From the NCBI GenBank assembly GCA_964436005.1, contig CAYTBK010000006.1:5391-69390 (forward strand): 64,000 nt of DNA. Direction: 5' to 3'. This DNA comes from JAGNHB01 sp964436005 (GTDB lineage Bacteria; Acidobacteriota; JAAYUB01). This document shows, piece after piece, positions 50,635 to 58,412 of this stretch. Under the pieces are notes generated by a model. The model was not told the origin of the DNA, made no database searches, and saw only the letters and a list, made by a program, of their open reading frames with translations. Both the position numbers and the translations under genes were made by a program. Each line of letters starts with the position of its first letter. The stretch's first letter is position 1.

Positions 50635-52787
50635 GATTCCGTTTCTCCTGTTTCGCCCGGCGGCGGGTCGTCCGACAGCGGCAGCTCGACGCGGAACACG
50701 GCACCGCCGCCCGGCTTGTTCCGCACCGTCAGGGCGCCTCCGTGCTGGCGGACGATGTTGTACGAAATGCTCAGGCCCAGGCCGGTGCCCTTGCCCACTT
50801 CCTTGGTCGTGAAGAAAGGTTCGAACACCCGCTGCAGGAGGTGTTCGGGGATGCCGGGGCCCGAATCGGCGATTTCCACGACCACGCGGTCCCCGCTGCA
50901 CTCGGTCTTCACGCCGATCTCCCCCTCCCCCTCGATGGCCTGGACGGCATTCGTGAGCAGGTTCAGAAACACCTGCTCGATCTTGCCGGCGTGGGCCGAG
51001 ACAGGCGGCAGGTCGGCGTACGCCCGGGACACCCGGATGCGCTGCTTGTACTGGTTGCGCAGCAGGTTCAGGCACATGTCCAGCACCTTGCGCACGTCGA
51101 TGGGCTGACGTGAGCCGGTGGGGGCCCGGGAGAAGGAGCGCAGGTCGTCCACGATGGCCCGGATCCTTTCGGCGCCTTCGTTCACGTTGTGCGCGATGGT
51201 CTTGAGGTCCTCGAGGATGAAGGGGATGTTGTGCTCCTCGGCGTAGGCGGCGAGGGCCTCCGCCGCGTCCGCCCGCCCGGCGCACTCGCCGGTGAAGCGG
51301 GTGTAGGCGGACACGGCGTCCACGTACTCCTTCAGGAAGCCCGTGTTGCCGTAGATGAAGTTCAGGGGGTTCTTGATCTCGTGGGCGATGCCGGCCACCA
51401 GGCGGCCGAGGGAGGCCAGCTTCTCGCTGCGCACCAGGCTGTCCTGGGCCTCGCGCAGGTTCTTGAGCGCCGTGCGCAGGTCCATGTTGCTCTCTTCCAG
51501 TGCGTGGGTCCGCTCGAGCACCTTCTCCTCGAGACGGCGGTTGGCCTCCTCCAGTTCCCGCTGCCGCTCCTCGATGGTCTCCGCCATGGCGTTGAACGCC
51601 TGGGCCAACTCGCCCAGCTCCCCGCCGGAGCGAACCTCCGCGCGCAGGTCGTGCTCTCCCTGGGAGAGCTTCCGGGCGAACATGGTCAGGTTCTTCATGG
51701 GCCGGCTGATGTTTCGGATGAGCAGGAAGGCCGTCAGGGCGATGAGGCTCAGCGTCGCCGCCCCGATGAGGGTGAAGGTGTAGTTCAGGCGGCCGATGGG
51801 GGCGAAGATCTCGGCGGCGCTCAGGGAAACCACTAGGATCCAGGCGGTTTCCGGCAGGCTGGCCCGGGCGATGCCGGCGAAGCGCCGGGTTCCCCTGACC
51901 TGGAATTCCATGGTGTCGGTGCGGTCGCGCAGGGCGGCCCGCACGGCGGCGGCCAGGTCGGCGGGGAGTTCCGTGCCCTCGGGCGGGGCGGGCGAGGGCA
52001 CGCCCTTGCGGTTCTTGCGGGCCGGCGAGGCCATCACCTTCCGGGCGTCCCGGTCCAGCAGCAGGGCGTAGCCGGATTTCAGCCCCAGCTTGGCGAAGTC
52101 CGATTCCACCAGGTCCAGATTCCCCTGGACGAACTCCCAGTTCATGAAGGCCAGCAGCACGCCGGCCGCCTCGGGGTTGCCGTTTCGCCGGATGACGTGG
52201 GCGAAGGCCATCTGGGAGGCCATGCTCTGGTCCCGCCGGTCGAAATCGCACAGGGCCCGGACGAGGGGGAAGGACGACACGGGGCCGGTGGCGGACCCTG
52301 CGGCCATGGCCCGGGCGACGACGGCGGCCTCTTCGGGGAAGCGGCCGGCCAGGTCGGCCCCGGAAAGGGAGTCGCAGATTTTCTCGTCGAAGGGCGCTCC
52401 GAAACGGTTGACCGTGTTGAAGGCGGCGATGCGGCCGTGGGCGTCTACCAGCACCAGGAGGTCATACACTTCCTGGGTCCGGACCTTGTCGTTCAGGACC
52501 GCTTCCATGGGACCCAGGGGGATCGAACCCTCTGCCGGGGCGAAAAGTTCGGCGAAACGCTGGTCCAGGGAGAGGGCCGCCGTCTCGGCCCGCCGCTCGG
52601 TGATCAGCAGGTCGATCTTGTCCGAGGCCTGCTGGGAAATGTGCCGGAGGTAGATCTCCACGCGGTCGTCCACGATGATCTGCCTGGACTGAAAATAGTA
52701 CAGTGTGGATGAAACGAGCCAGGGCAGGGCGCTGGCCGCGGCCAGCGCCAGCAGAATCTTGACCCTCATGCTGCCGAAAATCCGCAT
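50631..52787 (-). CDS. Membrane sensor histidine kinase (Cache-like, HAMP, HisKA, HATPase)
   Basis: A 718-aa kinase. TM1 is at ~10-32, a periplasmic sensor of ~300 residues (Cache-like, with VLLAFMNWEF and YALLLDRDARKVM) follows, TM2 at ~335-358, then HAMP and coiled coil (360-455). The H-box is GRLVAGIAHEIKNPLNFI (His469). HATPase: FLNLLTNAVQAIEG (N box), IADSGPGIP (G1), FEPFFTTKEVGKGTGLGLSI (F/G2). The HxxKNPL type is paired with NtrC-like regulators. The ATG is 12 bases after the MlaF-like stop. Confidence 0.93.
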   Translation of the reverse strand: MRIFGSMRVKILLALAAASALPWLVSSTLYYFQSRQIIVDDRVEIYLRHISQQASDKIDLLITERRAETAALSLDQRFAELFAPAEGSIPLGPMEAVLNDKVRTQEVYDLLVLVDAHGRIAAFNTVNRFGAPFDEKICDSLSGADLAGRFPEEAAVVARAMAAGSATGPVSSFPLVRALCDFDRRDQSMASQMAFAHVIRRNGNPEAAGVLLAFMNWEFVQGNLDLVESDFAKLGLKSGYALLLDRDARKVMASPARKNRKGVPSPAPPEGTELPADLAAAVRAALRDRTDTMEFQVRGTRRFAGIARASLPETAWILVVSLSAAEIFAPIGRLNYTFTLIGAATLSLIALTAFLLIRNISRPMKNLTMFARKLSQGEHDLRAEVRSGGELGELAQAFNAMAETIEERQRELEEANRRLEEKVLERTHALEESNMDLRTALKNLREAQDSLVRSEKLASLGRLVAGIAHEIKNPLNFIYGNTGFLKEYVDAVSAYTRFTGECAGRADAAEALAAYAEEHNIPFILEDLKTIAHNVNEGAERIRAIVDDLRSFSRAPTGSRQPIDVRKVLDMCLNLLRNQYKQRIRVSRAYADLPPVSAHAGKIEQVFLNLLTNAVQAIEGEGEIGVKTECSGDRVVVEIADSGPGIPEHLLQRVFEPFFTTKEVGKGTGLGLSISYNIVRQHGGALTVRNKPGGGAVFRVELPLSDDPPPGETGETES

Positions 52788-52799
52788 GCGGAACGCTCC

Positions 52800-53558
52800 T
52801 CACGGTTCCACGACGCAGCTGTCGAAAGAAGGCAGGGCGGTGCGGAACTGGACGATCTCCGTCTTGTCGGATGTCTCGAACTCCTCGAAGGTTCCGTGAA
52901 AGCTGATCCGGCAGTCCTCGATGAAGGCGACGCGGTCGGCCACCGTCCGGGCACAGGAGAGGTCGTGGGTGACGACGATGGACGTGATGCCGAGATCCTG
53001 CTGGAGGCTCCGGATCGTTTTGCTGATCATGCGGCCGGTGATGGGGTCGACGCCGGTGGTGGGCTCGTCGTAGAAGATGGCCAGGGGGTTGGCCGCGATG
53101 GCGCGGGCCATGGCCACCCGCTTCTTCATGCCGGTGCTGATCTCCTGGGGCATGAGGTCGGCGATGTCCTCGATTTCCAGACGGCGGAGGATCTCCATGA
53201 CGCGCTCGGCGATCCTCTCTTCGTTCAACTCCGGGTTGTCCTCGATCGGGAAGGCCACGTTGTCGAAAACGCTGAGCGAGTCGAAGAGGGCGCCGGACTG
53301 GAAAACGTAGGAGAACCGCTTCCGCAGGCGGATGAGTTCACCCTCCGGCAGGCCGGCGATGTCCTGCCCGTTGATGAAGACTTCGCCCTCGTCAGGCTGG
53401 ATGAGACCCGTGGCGATGAGGAGCGTGACGCTCTTGCCGATGCCGCTGCGGCCCATCAGGGCCAGGGTCTCCCCCTCCTCCACGGCGAGGTTGAATCCTT
53501 TCAGCACCTGGTTGTCGTCGAATCTCTTGGCTACGTCGCGCAACTCGATCAGCGGCAT
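52800..53558 (-). CDS. MlaF-like ABC ATPase without MlaE/MlaD partners
   Basis: A 252-aa ATPase starting MPLIELRDVAKRF. Walker A GRSGIGKSVTL (with the SGIGKS form characteristic of MlaF), Q-loop YVFQSGALFDSLSVFDNV (MlaF-specific ALFDSLxVxxNV), signature EISTGMKKRVAMARA, Walker B AIFYDEPTTGVDP (YDEPTTGLDP type) and THD H-loop. MlaF drives phospholipid transport between inner and outer membrane with permease MlaE and MCE protein MlaD. Neither gene is beside it. It is followed by the histidine kinase with a 12-base gap. Confidence 0.9.
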   Translation of the reverse strand: MPLIELRDVAKRFDDNQVLKGFNLAVEEGETLALMGRSGIGKSVTLLIATGLIQPDEGEVFINGQDIAGLPEGELIRLRKRFSYVFQSGALFDSLSVFDNVAFPIEDNPELNEERIAERVMEILRRLEIEDIADLMPQEISTGMKKRVAMARAIAANPLAIFYDEPTTGVDPITGRMISKTIRSLQQDLGITSIVVTHDLSCARTVADRVAFIEDCRISFHGTFEEFETSDKTEIVQFRTALPSFDSCVVEP

Positions 53559-53642
53559 CCGTTCCTGCCTTTGCCCGGTGATAGTGGCAGGGCCATGGTA
53601 ACACCTCGCCGCACCGGGTTCAAGCCGCACCTCGCGTTGCCT

Positions 53643-54030
53643 GTAGGCGCCTTGCGCTGCAAGGCGCACTCCCGTTCCGCACGGTTGCGCAAGGATTGTC
53701 GTGCGCCGGGGGGCTGCCCGAAGGTGCGCCTTCCGGCGGAAGGCGCCTCCGGCAGAGCGCCCGTTCCGCACGGCGGCGACGAAGCCGCAGGCCTTGGAGC
53801 GGCGCGGTCGAGGCCGGGGTAGCCCGCCCCTCGCCGAGGGGCGGGCCCTTCCATCGTTGCTTCCCTGTTTTCCGTTGCATTCCCCGGAGCCGCCTCTCGG
53901 CGAGAGGCGGCGTACCGAGCTCCGCCGGCATCCTGCCGGCATCTGCACCAGAGAACGTCGCTTTGCCCTGGGCCGGCTGGAAGCCGGCGGTCCCCGGGTG
54001 CGCCTGACGGCGGAACGCGCCTACGGCACC
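53643..54030. repeat. Mosaic of palindromic intergenic repeats, copy A
   Basis: The 462-base spacer between the MlaF-like and DUF4139 genes is nearly all repeat modules that recur at 56230-56610. Examples: GGCGCCTTGCGCTGCAAGGC (from 53646; a hairpin), GTGCGCCTTCCGGCGGAAGG (53724 region; hairpin), GCCCGCCCCTCGCCGAGGGG (53823), GCCGCCTCTCGGCGAGAGGC (53890), CCGCCGGCATCCTGCCGGC (53922), CACCAGAGAACGTCGCTTTG (53946) and GGCCGGCTGGAAGCCGGCGG (53971). The right end runs over the stop codon of the DUF4139 gene. Confidence 0.85.
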
Positions 54031-56108
54031 GGCGTGCGCTCCGCCGGCGTCAGGGTCTTTTCCATGGTCACCGCCTTCTCGGCGGCGTGCAGGTCCTTTT
54101 CCAGCTGGGCCGCCTCGGTTTGCAGGGTCTTGCGTTCCTTGTCGAGCAGGTCGAGCTTCCCCTCGATGACGTCCAGCTTGGCCACGTAGCGCTGGACTAG
54201 GGGCTTGGCCTCGGCCGACTCGGCCACTTCCTTGACGCCGTCCTGCAGCTTTTCCCGCTCGTTGTCCAGCTCCTGCCGTTCCCCCTCCAGGACTTCGAGC
54301 CGAAGGCGGATGGTTTCCTGGCGGGCCTTGACCTCCACGATCCGCTCCAGTGCCCGCCGGGTGGCTTCGTCGATGTAATTCTTGGAGAGAAAGAATTTGA
54401 TGTCGTCGGAAGTGACGTCGGAGATCTTGTAGACGTCCATCATGGGGCCGCTCACCGGGACCAGCAGTTCCGTCTTCTGACGGGGGGCCAGCTCAAGCCG
54501 GAAGAGGAAGGCCGCGGGGGCGACGGTGACCGGGGTGGCGGCGCCCGGGCCCAGCACCCAGCTCGTCCCTTTCCGGGGGTGGCTGACGTAGACGACGCGG
54601 GGGCGGTCGGTGGGGTTTTCCAGGGCGTAGGTCCACCGCTCGGCCCGGTTGTAGTAGACCTTGACCTCCCCTTCGAGGGCCTTGGCCAGGAACGCCGGCT
54701 CGTTGGAGTCCTTCATGGTGGAAGAGACCAGGGTGGTGGGGTCCTGGGAGAAAAAGAGGAAGATCCTGTCGTCGGGGTTGAATTTGGCCATGGCGGTCTC
54801 CCCGGCGAAGGCGTCGCCCTCGTAGACGACCACGGTGCCCCCCTCCAGCGGCACGGAGGTGGTGTTGCGCACCCGGAGCCCTGAGGCGGGATGGCCGTTG
54901 ACGCCCGGGCCGGCAATGGACACCCGTTCGCCTTCCAGCGCGGCCTGGAAGACGGGGATCTGGGCGGTCTGCCGCGGCCCGATGCGCACCGGGTGGTCCA
55001 TGCGGTACTCGTAGAGGTCGCCCAACTGGCCGGTGCGGGTGTTGGCGCTCACCCCGGCCTCCCCGCCGGCCACGGCGTCGCTGACGGTGGTTTCCTTCGT
55101 GTCTGCCGCCACCGCCGGGGAGGCCGCCCGGACGCCGATGGCGGACGAAAAGTTCGAGGCGTTGGAAACCCCGTCCAGCTGGAATTCCCTTCCCCGCGAC
55201 CGGGCGGGCTGGGCCCGCGAGGGCAGCGGCTGGACGGAATTGGCGGGCGAGCCGGAAACCAGGGTGACCCAGACGCTGTCCCAGGACTCGTCGGTGTGGT
55301 TTTCCACGGCGGCCCAACCCTGCAGGAACGGCTTGCCCTCCCCGTCCAGGGCCAGCCGGTAGTTGGTGCTCCAGACCGGCGCGGCGGCGATGTAGCTCAC
55401 CACCAGTTCCCGGGTCCCGCTTCCCTCGGAGCTGACCACCACGGTGCGCAGGTCCTGGCTGACGTCCTTGCGCCGCAGGATGGACTTGGCCTTGGCGAAT
55501 TGCCGGATGTCCGAGCGGACCCCCTCGTCCAGCACCTTCAGGGACTGGATGGCCGGGAGCTCCACCGAGGCCATCTCTCCGTCGTCCCCGGCGACGACCA
55601 CCTTCTGGACGACGCGGGTCTCCTCCTTGCTGGTCAGGGTGTTCTGCTCGACGCAGAGCAGCACGCCCGTCACCGTCCGCCCGGCGCCGACCAGCGACAC
55701 CCGCGCGCCCTGGAGCTGGGCGAGGATCCCCAGCAGACCGCCGGCGGGCTCGTTCCGCCCGATGCCTTCCGGGATGGAGAGGGGCAGCCCGTTCGGGCCG
55801 GCCGTGGCCGTTTCCGCCATGTCGCGGCTCACGGCGCCGATGCGGCCCTGGCCGAGGTCGAGGACCAGCAGGGAGCGCATGACGTCCTGGACCTGGAATT
55901 CCGGGACCTGCAGACGGATCTCGGCGTTGCCCGTCACCTGGCCGCGCCGTTCGAAGTAGCCGACGCCGTTGCGGTACAGCACCACGCGGTGCATGGGGAG
56001 GGCCTGGACGGTCCAGCCCGCCGCGGGCGCCGCCGCCGGCTGGGCGGGGGTGGCGGAGCACAAGGCGGCCAGCAGGGCGATGGCGCCGGGGAGGAATGCT
56101 CTTTTCAT
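54021..56108 (-). CDS. DUF4139-domain exported protein
   Basis: A 695-aa protein with signal peptide (AIALLAALCSATPAQPA). The N-terminal part HRVVLYRNGVGYFERRGQVTGNAEIRLQVPEFQVQDVMRSLLVLD (parts) and the DUF4139 segment (LVVSYIAAAPVWSTNYRLAL...WAAVENHTDESWDSVWVTLVSG) are diagnostic. A long coiled coil is near the end (LEVLEGERQELDNEREKL, KLDLLDKERKTLQTEAAQL). Function unknown; exported. The last codons (TPAERTPVP) and the TAG stop lie within the palindromic repeat, so the native C-terminus may have been replaced by repeat insertion. Confidence 0.85.
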   Translation of the reverse strand: MKRAFLPGAIALLAALCSATPAQPAAAPAAGWTVQALPMHRVVLYRNGVGYFERRGQVTGNAEIRLQVPEFQVQDVMRSLLVLDLGQGRIGAVSRDMAETATAGPNGLPLSIPEGIGRNEPAGGLLGILAQLQGARVSLVGAGRTVTGVLLCVEQNTLTSKEETRVVQKVVVAGDDGEMASVELPAIQSLKVLDEGVRSDIRQFAKAKSILRRKDVSQDLRTVVVSSEGSGTRELVVSYIAAAPVWSTNYRLALDGEGKPFLQGWAAVENHTDESWDSVWVTLVSGSPANSVQPLPSRAQPARSRGREFQLDGVSNASNFSSAIGVRAASPAVAADTKETTVSDAVAGGEAGVSANTRTGQLGDLYEYRMDHPVRIGPRQTAQIPVFQAALEGERVSIAGPGVNGHPASGLRVRNTTSVPLEGGTVVVYEGDAFAGETAMAKFNPDDRIFLFFSQDPTTLVSSTMKDSNEPAFLAKALEGEVKVYYNRAERWTYALENPTDRPRVVYVSHPRKGTSWVLGPGAATPVTVAPAAFLFRLELAPRQKTELLVPVSGPMMDVYKISDVTSDDIKFFLSKNYIDEATRRALERIVEVKARQETIRLRLEVLEGERQELDNEREKLQDGVKEVAESAEAKPLVQRYVAKLDVIEGKLDLLDKERKTLQTEAAQLEKDLHAAEKAVTMEKTLTPAERTPVP

Positions 56109-56229
56109 GACGGACCTCTCTGCGGAAGGATGCGGGGATGGGCGCGGGCGCCGGACCCGTGGCGATGGAAATCGGGAAACGATACCTTCTGCCGGCCTGG
56201 ATTGTCAAAACAATGTTGCGAATAACGCC

Positions 56230-56610
56230 GGGCGTCGGGACGCGCCGCGCCTCCGGCAGGGCGCCCGTAGGCGCCGGGCGCCGCCCGGCGCACCCGCGTT
56301 CCGTGCCGTCGCGCCGAAGCCGCAGGCCAGGAGTGCGGCGCGCAGCATCGCTGCGGCCCCCGGGCCGCCGGCATCTTGCCGGCATCCGCACCAGAGAACG
56401 TCGCTTGGCCTTGGGCCGGCTGGAAGCCGGCGGTCCGCGGGTGCGCTTTCCGGCGGAAGGCGCCTCCGGCAGACTTCGTAGGCGCCTTGCGCGGCAAGGC
56501 GCACCCCCGTTCCGCGTTGTTGCGCAAGGTGAGCTGTGCGCCGGGGGGGCTGCCCGAAGGTGCGCCTTCCGGCGGAAGGCGCCTCCGGCAGACTTCGCCG
56601 GGCGCCGCCC
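56230..56610. repeat. Mosaic of palindromic intergenic repeats, copy B
   Basis: The 635-base space upstream of the DUF4139 gene holds the same modules as 53643-54030 in new order and with duplicates: GTAGGCGCCTTGCGCGGCAA (56478), GTGCGCCTTCCGGCGGAAGG (56560 region) with a second variant at 56441, CCGCCGGCATCTTGCCGGC (56366), CACCAGAGAACGTCGCTTGG (56390), GGCCGGCTGGAAGCCGGCGG (56414). Each module can fold into a hairpin. The part 56109-56229 is the DUF4139 gene leader; 56611-56694 is AT-rich and belongs to the ars promoter region. Confidence 0.85.
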
Positions 56611-56694
56611 GCCCTGCCCGCCGTCTCTCACGTCCGCATTAAATATAATGAATTCAGTGAGTAATAAATTCATCAGGCGGGGTGAAAAAAGTTC

Positions 56695-56722
56695 TTGACT
56701 ACGAAATATATTTGGCCATAAT
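56695..56722 (+). promoter_or_regulatory. Promoter of the arsenic island
   Basis: TTGACT (56695-56700) and CATAAT (56717-56722), spacer 16. The -10 lies inside the inverted repeat at 56710-56729, so repressor binding would shut it off. The surrounding sequence is notably AT-rich compared with the flanks. Confidence 0.75.
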
Positions 56723-56729
56723 GCCAAAT
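56710..56729. promoter_or_regulatory. ArsR operator (inverted repeat)
   Basis: ATTTGGC (56710-56716) and GCCAAAT (56723-56729) form a perfect 7-base dyad with a CATAAT centre, overlapping the -10 of the island promoter and ending 14 bases before the arsR start. This is the layout of autoregulated ArsR operators. Confidence 0.72.
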
Positions 56730-56743
56730 TGTTGGAGGTCGCG

Positions 56744-57040
56744 ATGCCGGACAATTTCTCGTACCAGTCGAAAGCAGCCGTTCTGAAAGCCATGGCCCAC
56801 CCCAGCCGCCTGATGATGATCGACGCCCTGGCCAACGGCGAACGGTGCGTCTGCGAACTGCAGAAGGTGGTGGGGGCCGACATGTCCACCGTCTCCAAGC
56901 ACCTGACGGTCATGAAATCGGCCGGCCTGGTGACCGACCGGAAAGTCGGCCTGCAGGTGTTCTACCGCCTGCGCTGCCCCTGCATCCTGAAGTTTTTCGG
57001 CTGCGTGGAGGCCGTGCTCGAGGAAGACTCCCGCAAGTGA
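56744..57040 (+). CDS. arsR: ArsR-family transcriptional repressor
   Basis: A 98-aa winged-helix repressor. Start at ATG 56744, seven bases after GGAGG. Recognition region: ERCVCELQKVVGADMSTVSKHL, where CVC (Cys35, 37) equals the ELCVCDL arsenite site of ArsR. A further CPC (Cys78, 80) and Cys87 lie in the last helix. It should leave the DNA on binding As(III) or Sb(III). It is the first gene of the island and likely controls it through the dyad at 56710. Confidence 0.93.
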   Translation: MPDNFSYQSKAAVLKAMAHPSRLMMIDALANGERCVCELQKVVGADMSTVSKHLTVMKSAGLVTDRKVGLQVFYRLRCPCILKFFGCVEAVLEEDSRK

Positions 57041-57064
57041 GGGGTCTTTTTTTTCGCCTATAAA

Positions 57065-57093
57065 TTGGCAATTTGGGAATATAGACAATAATA
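57065..57093 (+). promoter_or_regulatory. Possible second promoter within the island
   Basis: TTGGCA (57065-57070), 17 bases, ATAATA (57088-57093). The same place has AAATT-GGC-AATTT and flanking CTATA/TATAG dyads, resembling the ArsR half-sites. Could give extra expression of the downstream genes. Confidence 0.35.
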
Positions 57094-57131
57094 ACCTGAT
57101 CAGGGTGTTGAACAATAAAAGGAGAAATGAC

Positions 57132-57389
57132 ATGGATGAGAAAACCAAGGAATTGATCGCCGTCGGCGTGTCGGTGGGCGTGCACTGCCAGCCGTGCCTG
57201 GAATACCACGTGAACAAGGCCCGGGAACTCGGGAACTCGGACGGGGAAATCCGGGAGGCCATCGAAGTGGGCCACCAGGTGGAAAAGGGTGCGGCGGCGG
57301 CCATCCAGAAGCTCGAGAGCAAGCTCCTGGCGCCGACCTGCCAGGCGGGCTCGTGCTGCACCACGAGCAAGGCCTCCTGCTGCTCGTAA
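57132..57389 (+). CDS. Carboxymuconolactone decarboxylase (AhpD-like) family protein
   Basis: An 85-aa protein. Start ATG after AAGGAGA (57118-57124). The family motif is VGVHCQPCLEYHVNKARELG: the CxxC pair and the following EYH/His, the AhpD redox site. The C-terminus has an added Cys-rich tail (PTCQAGSCC, then SCCS). Such short CMD proteins occur in ars operons and are probably thiol-based peroxidase or arsenic-linked redox proteins. The Cys tail may bind As(III). Confidence 0.85.
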   Translation: MDEKTKELIAVGVSVGVHCQPCLEYHVNKARELGNSDGEIREAIEVGHQVEKGAAAAIQKLESKLLAPTCQAGSCCTTSKASCCS

Positions 57390-57504
57390 AGACGACCGGA
57401 TCCGCCCGGCGGCGCCGCTGCCGGGCGGACCCTATCGGTGACGGAGGGAAAAGGCTGCTGTTCGTTTCGGCGCCCTCGATCCGCAAACCGGAAAGGAGAT
57501 AAAA

Positions 57505-57750
57505 ATGGAAATACTCGTTTTAGGAACCGGCTGCGCCAGGTGCGACACGCTGCTGGCCAACGTCCAGGCGGCGGTGGCGCTGTCGGGCGTCGCGGCGACC
57601 GTGAGGAAAATCAGCGACATCAAGGAGATCGTGAAATTCCGGATCCTGATGACTCCGGGCCTGGTCGTCGACGGGGTCGTGAAGGCCGCCGGGCGGGTCC
57701 CGAAACCGGAAGAGATCGGCCAGTTCATCGCCGAAGCGGGAGGTCGCTGA
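57505..57750 (+). CDS. Small thioredoxin-fold protein (TM0996/MTH895 type)
   Basis: An 81-aa protein after AAAGGAG. The core is MEILVLGTGCARCDTLLANV with the active CxxC (Cys10, Cys13) and TPGLVVDGVVKAAGR (cis-Pro loop). Small redox-active thioredoxins of this type are frequent in ars operons beside permeases; by memory ArsE in arsEFG clusters is of this kind. It could shuttle electrons to another thiol protein of the island. Confidence 0.87.
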   Translation: MEILVLGTGCARCDTLLANVQAAVALSGVAATVRKISDIKEIVKFRILMTPGLVVDGVVKAAGRVPKPEEIGQFIAEAGGR

Positions 57751-57751
57751 C

Positions 57752-58129
57752 ATGGGGGAAAAACAACCGGGACTCATCATGTGCGTCTGCACGGGGAAGT
57801 GCCCTGGCTTCTCCAAGATGGACATCTGGGATTTCGTCAACCGGGTGCGCGTGGAACTGCCCGTGGCGTACGCCTTCATCCACCCGCAGCTGTGCGAGGA
57901 GGACGGCGATCGCTTCCTGGCCGACCTGCTCCGGGCCGGGCGCCCGGTGGTCATCGCCGGCTGCGCCCCCAACATGCAGATCAAGCTGTTCCGGGACGCC
58001 TTCGCCGGGGCCGGCCTGGACGTGAAGACGGACCTGACCCCGCTGGACGTCCGGGACATGACCACCGACGAGGCTTTCCGGAAGGTTTCGGAGGCCCTGG
58101 AGAAAATCGGGGAGGCGGACCATGCCTGA
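57752..58129 (+). CDS. HdrA N-terminal-like Cys protein
   Basis: A 125-aa protein starting 1 base after the previous stop. It shows IMCVCTGKCPGF (Cys11, 13, 17), HPQLCEEDGDRFLADLL and VVIAGCAPNMQIKLFRDAF. This is the pattern of the N-terminal domain of HdrA-type subunits (FVCHCG...C...GL..VVVAxCTPRxHE), which holds a [4Fe-4S] cluster. The flavin part is absent, so it is a stand-alone domain. Gene overlaps the ferredoxin gene by 8 bases. Electron transfer with the ferredoxin is inferred. Confidence 0.75.
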   Translation: MGEKQPGLIMCVCTGKCPGFSKMDIWDFVNRVRVELPVAYAFIHPQLCEEDGDRFLADLLRAGRPVVIAGCAPNMQIKLFRDAFAGAGLDVKTDLTPLDVRDMTTDEAFRKVSEALEKIGEADHA

Positions 58130-58412
58130 CGACACCTTCATGGGGGTCAAGCGGGAGAAGATCCCCTGGTACCCCACCATCGACTACGACAAGTGCGACT
58201 TCTGCATGGAGTGCGACAAGTTCTGCCCGCACCGGGTGTTCGAGCGCCGGGAGGGGCCACGGAAACTGGTGGTGGCCAACCCCAACAACTGCGTCGTTTT
58301 CTGCCGGGCCTGCGCCAAGACCTGCGGGCCCGAGGCCCTGTCCTTCCCCGTGAAGGCGGAGACCATCGCCCGCATCAAGAAAATCCGCGAGGAAGAAGAG
58401 GAGGAGGCATGA
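58122..58412 (+). CDS. Ferredoxin with two [4Fe-4S] sites
   Basis: A 96-aa protein. Cys25-28-31-35 (CDFCMECDKFCP) and Cys57-61-64-68 (CVVFCRACAKTCGP). The second quartet has Cx3C spacing first. Acidic C-terminal tail. It overlaps both neighbours (8 bases and ATGA), so it must be made with them, in stoichiometric amounts. Confidence 0.88.
   Translation: MPDDTFMGVKREKIPWYPTIDYDKCDFCMECDKFCPHRVFERREGPRKLVVANPNNCVVFCRACAKTCGPEALSFPVKAETIARIKKIREEEEEEA

Noticed and set aside
53559..54020. Several GC-rich ORFs in the palindromic repeat region
   Set aside because: They arise from the hairpin modules (open on both strands) and translate into Arg/Pro/Gly-rich sequence without family features.
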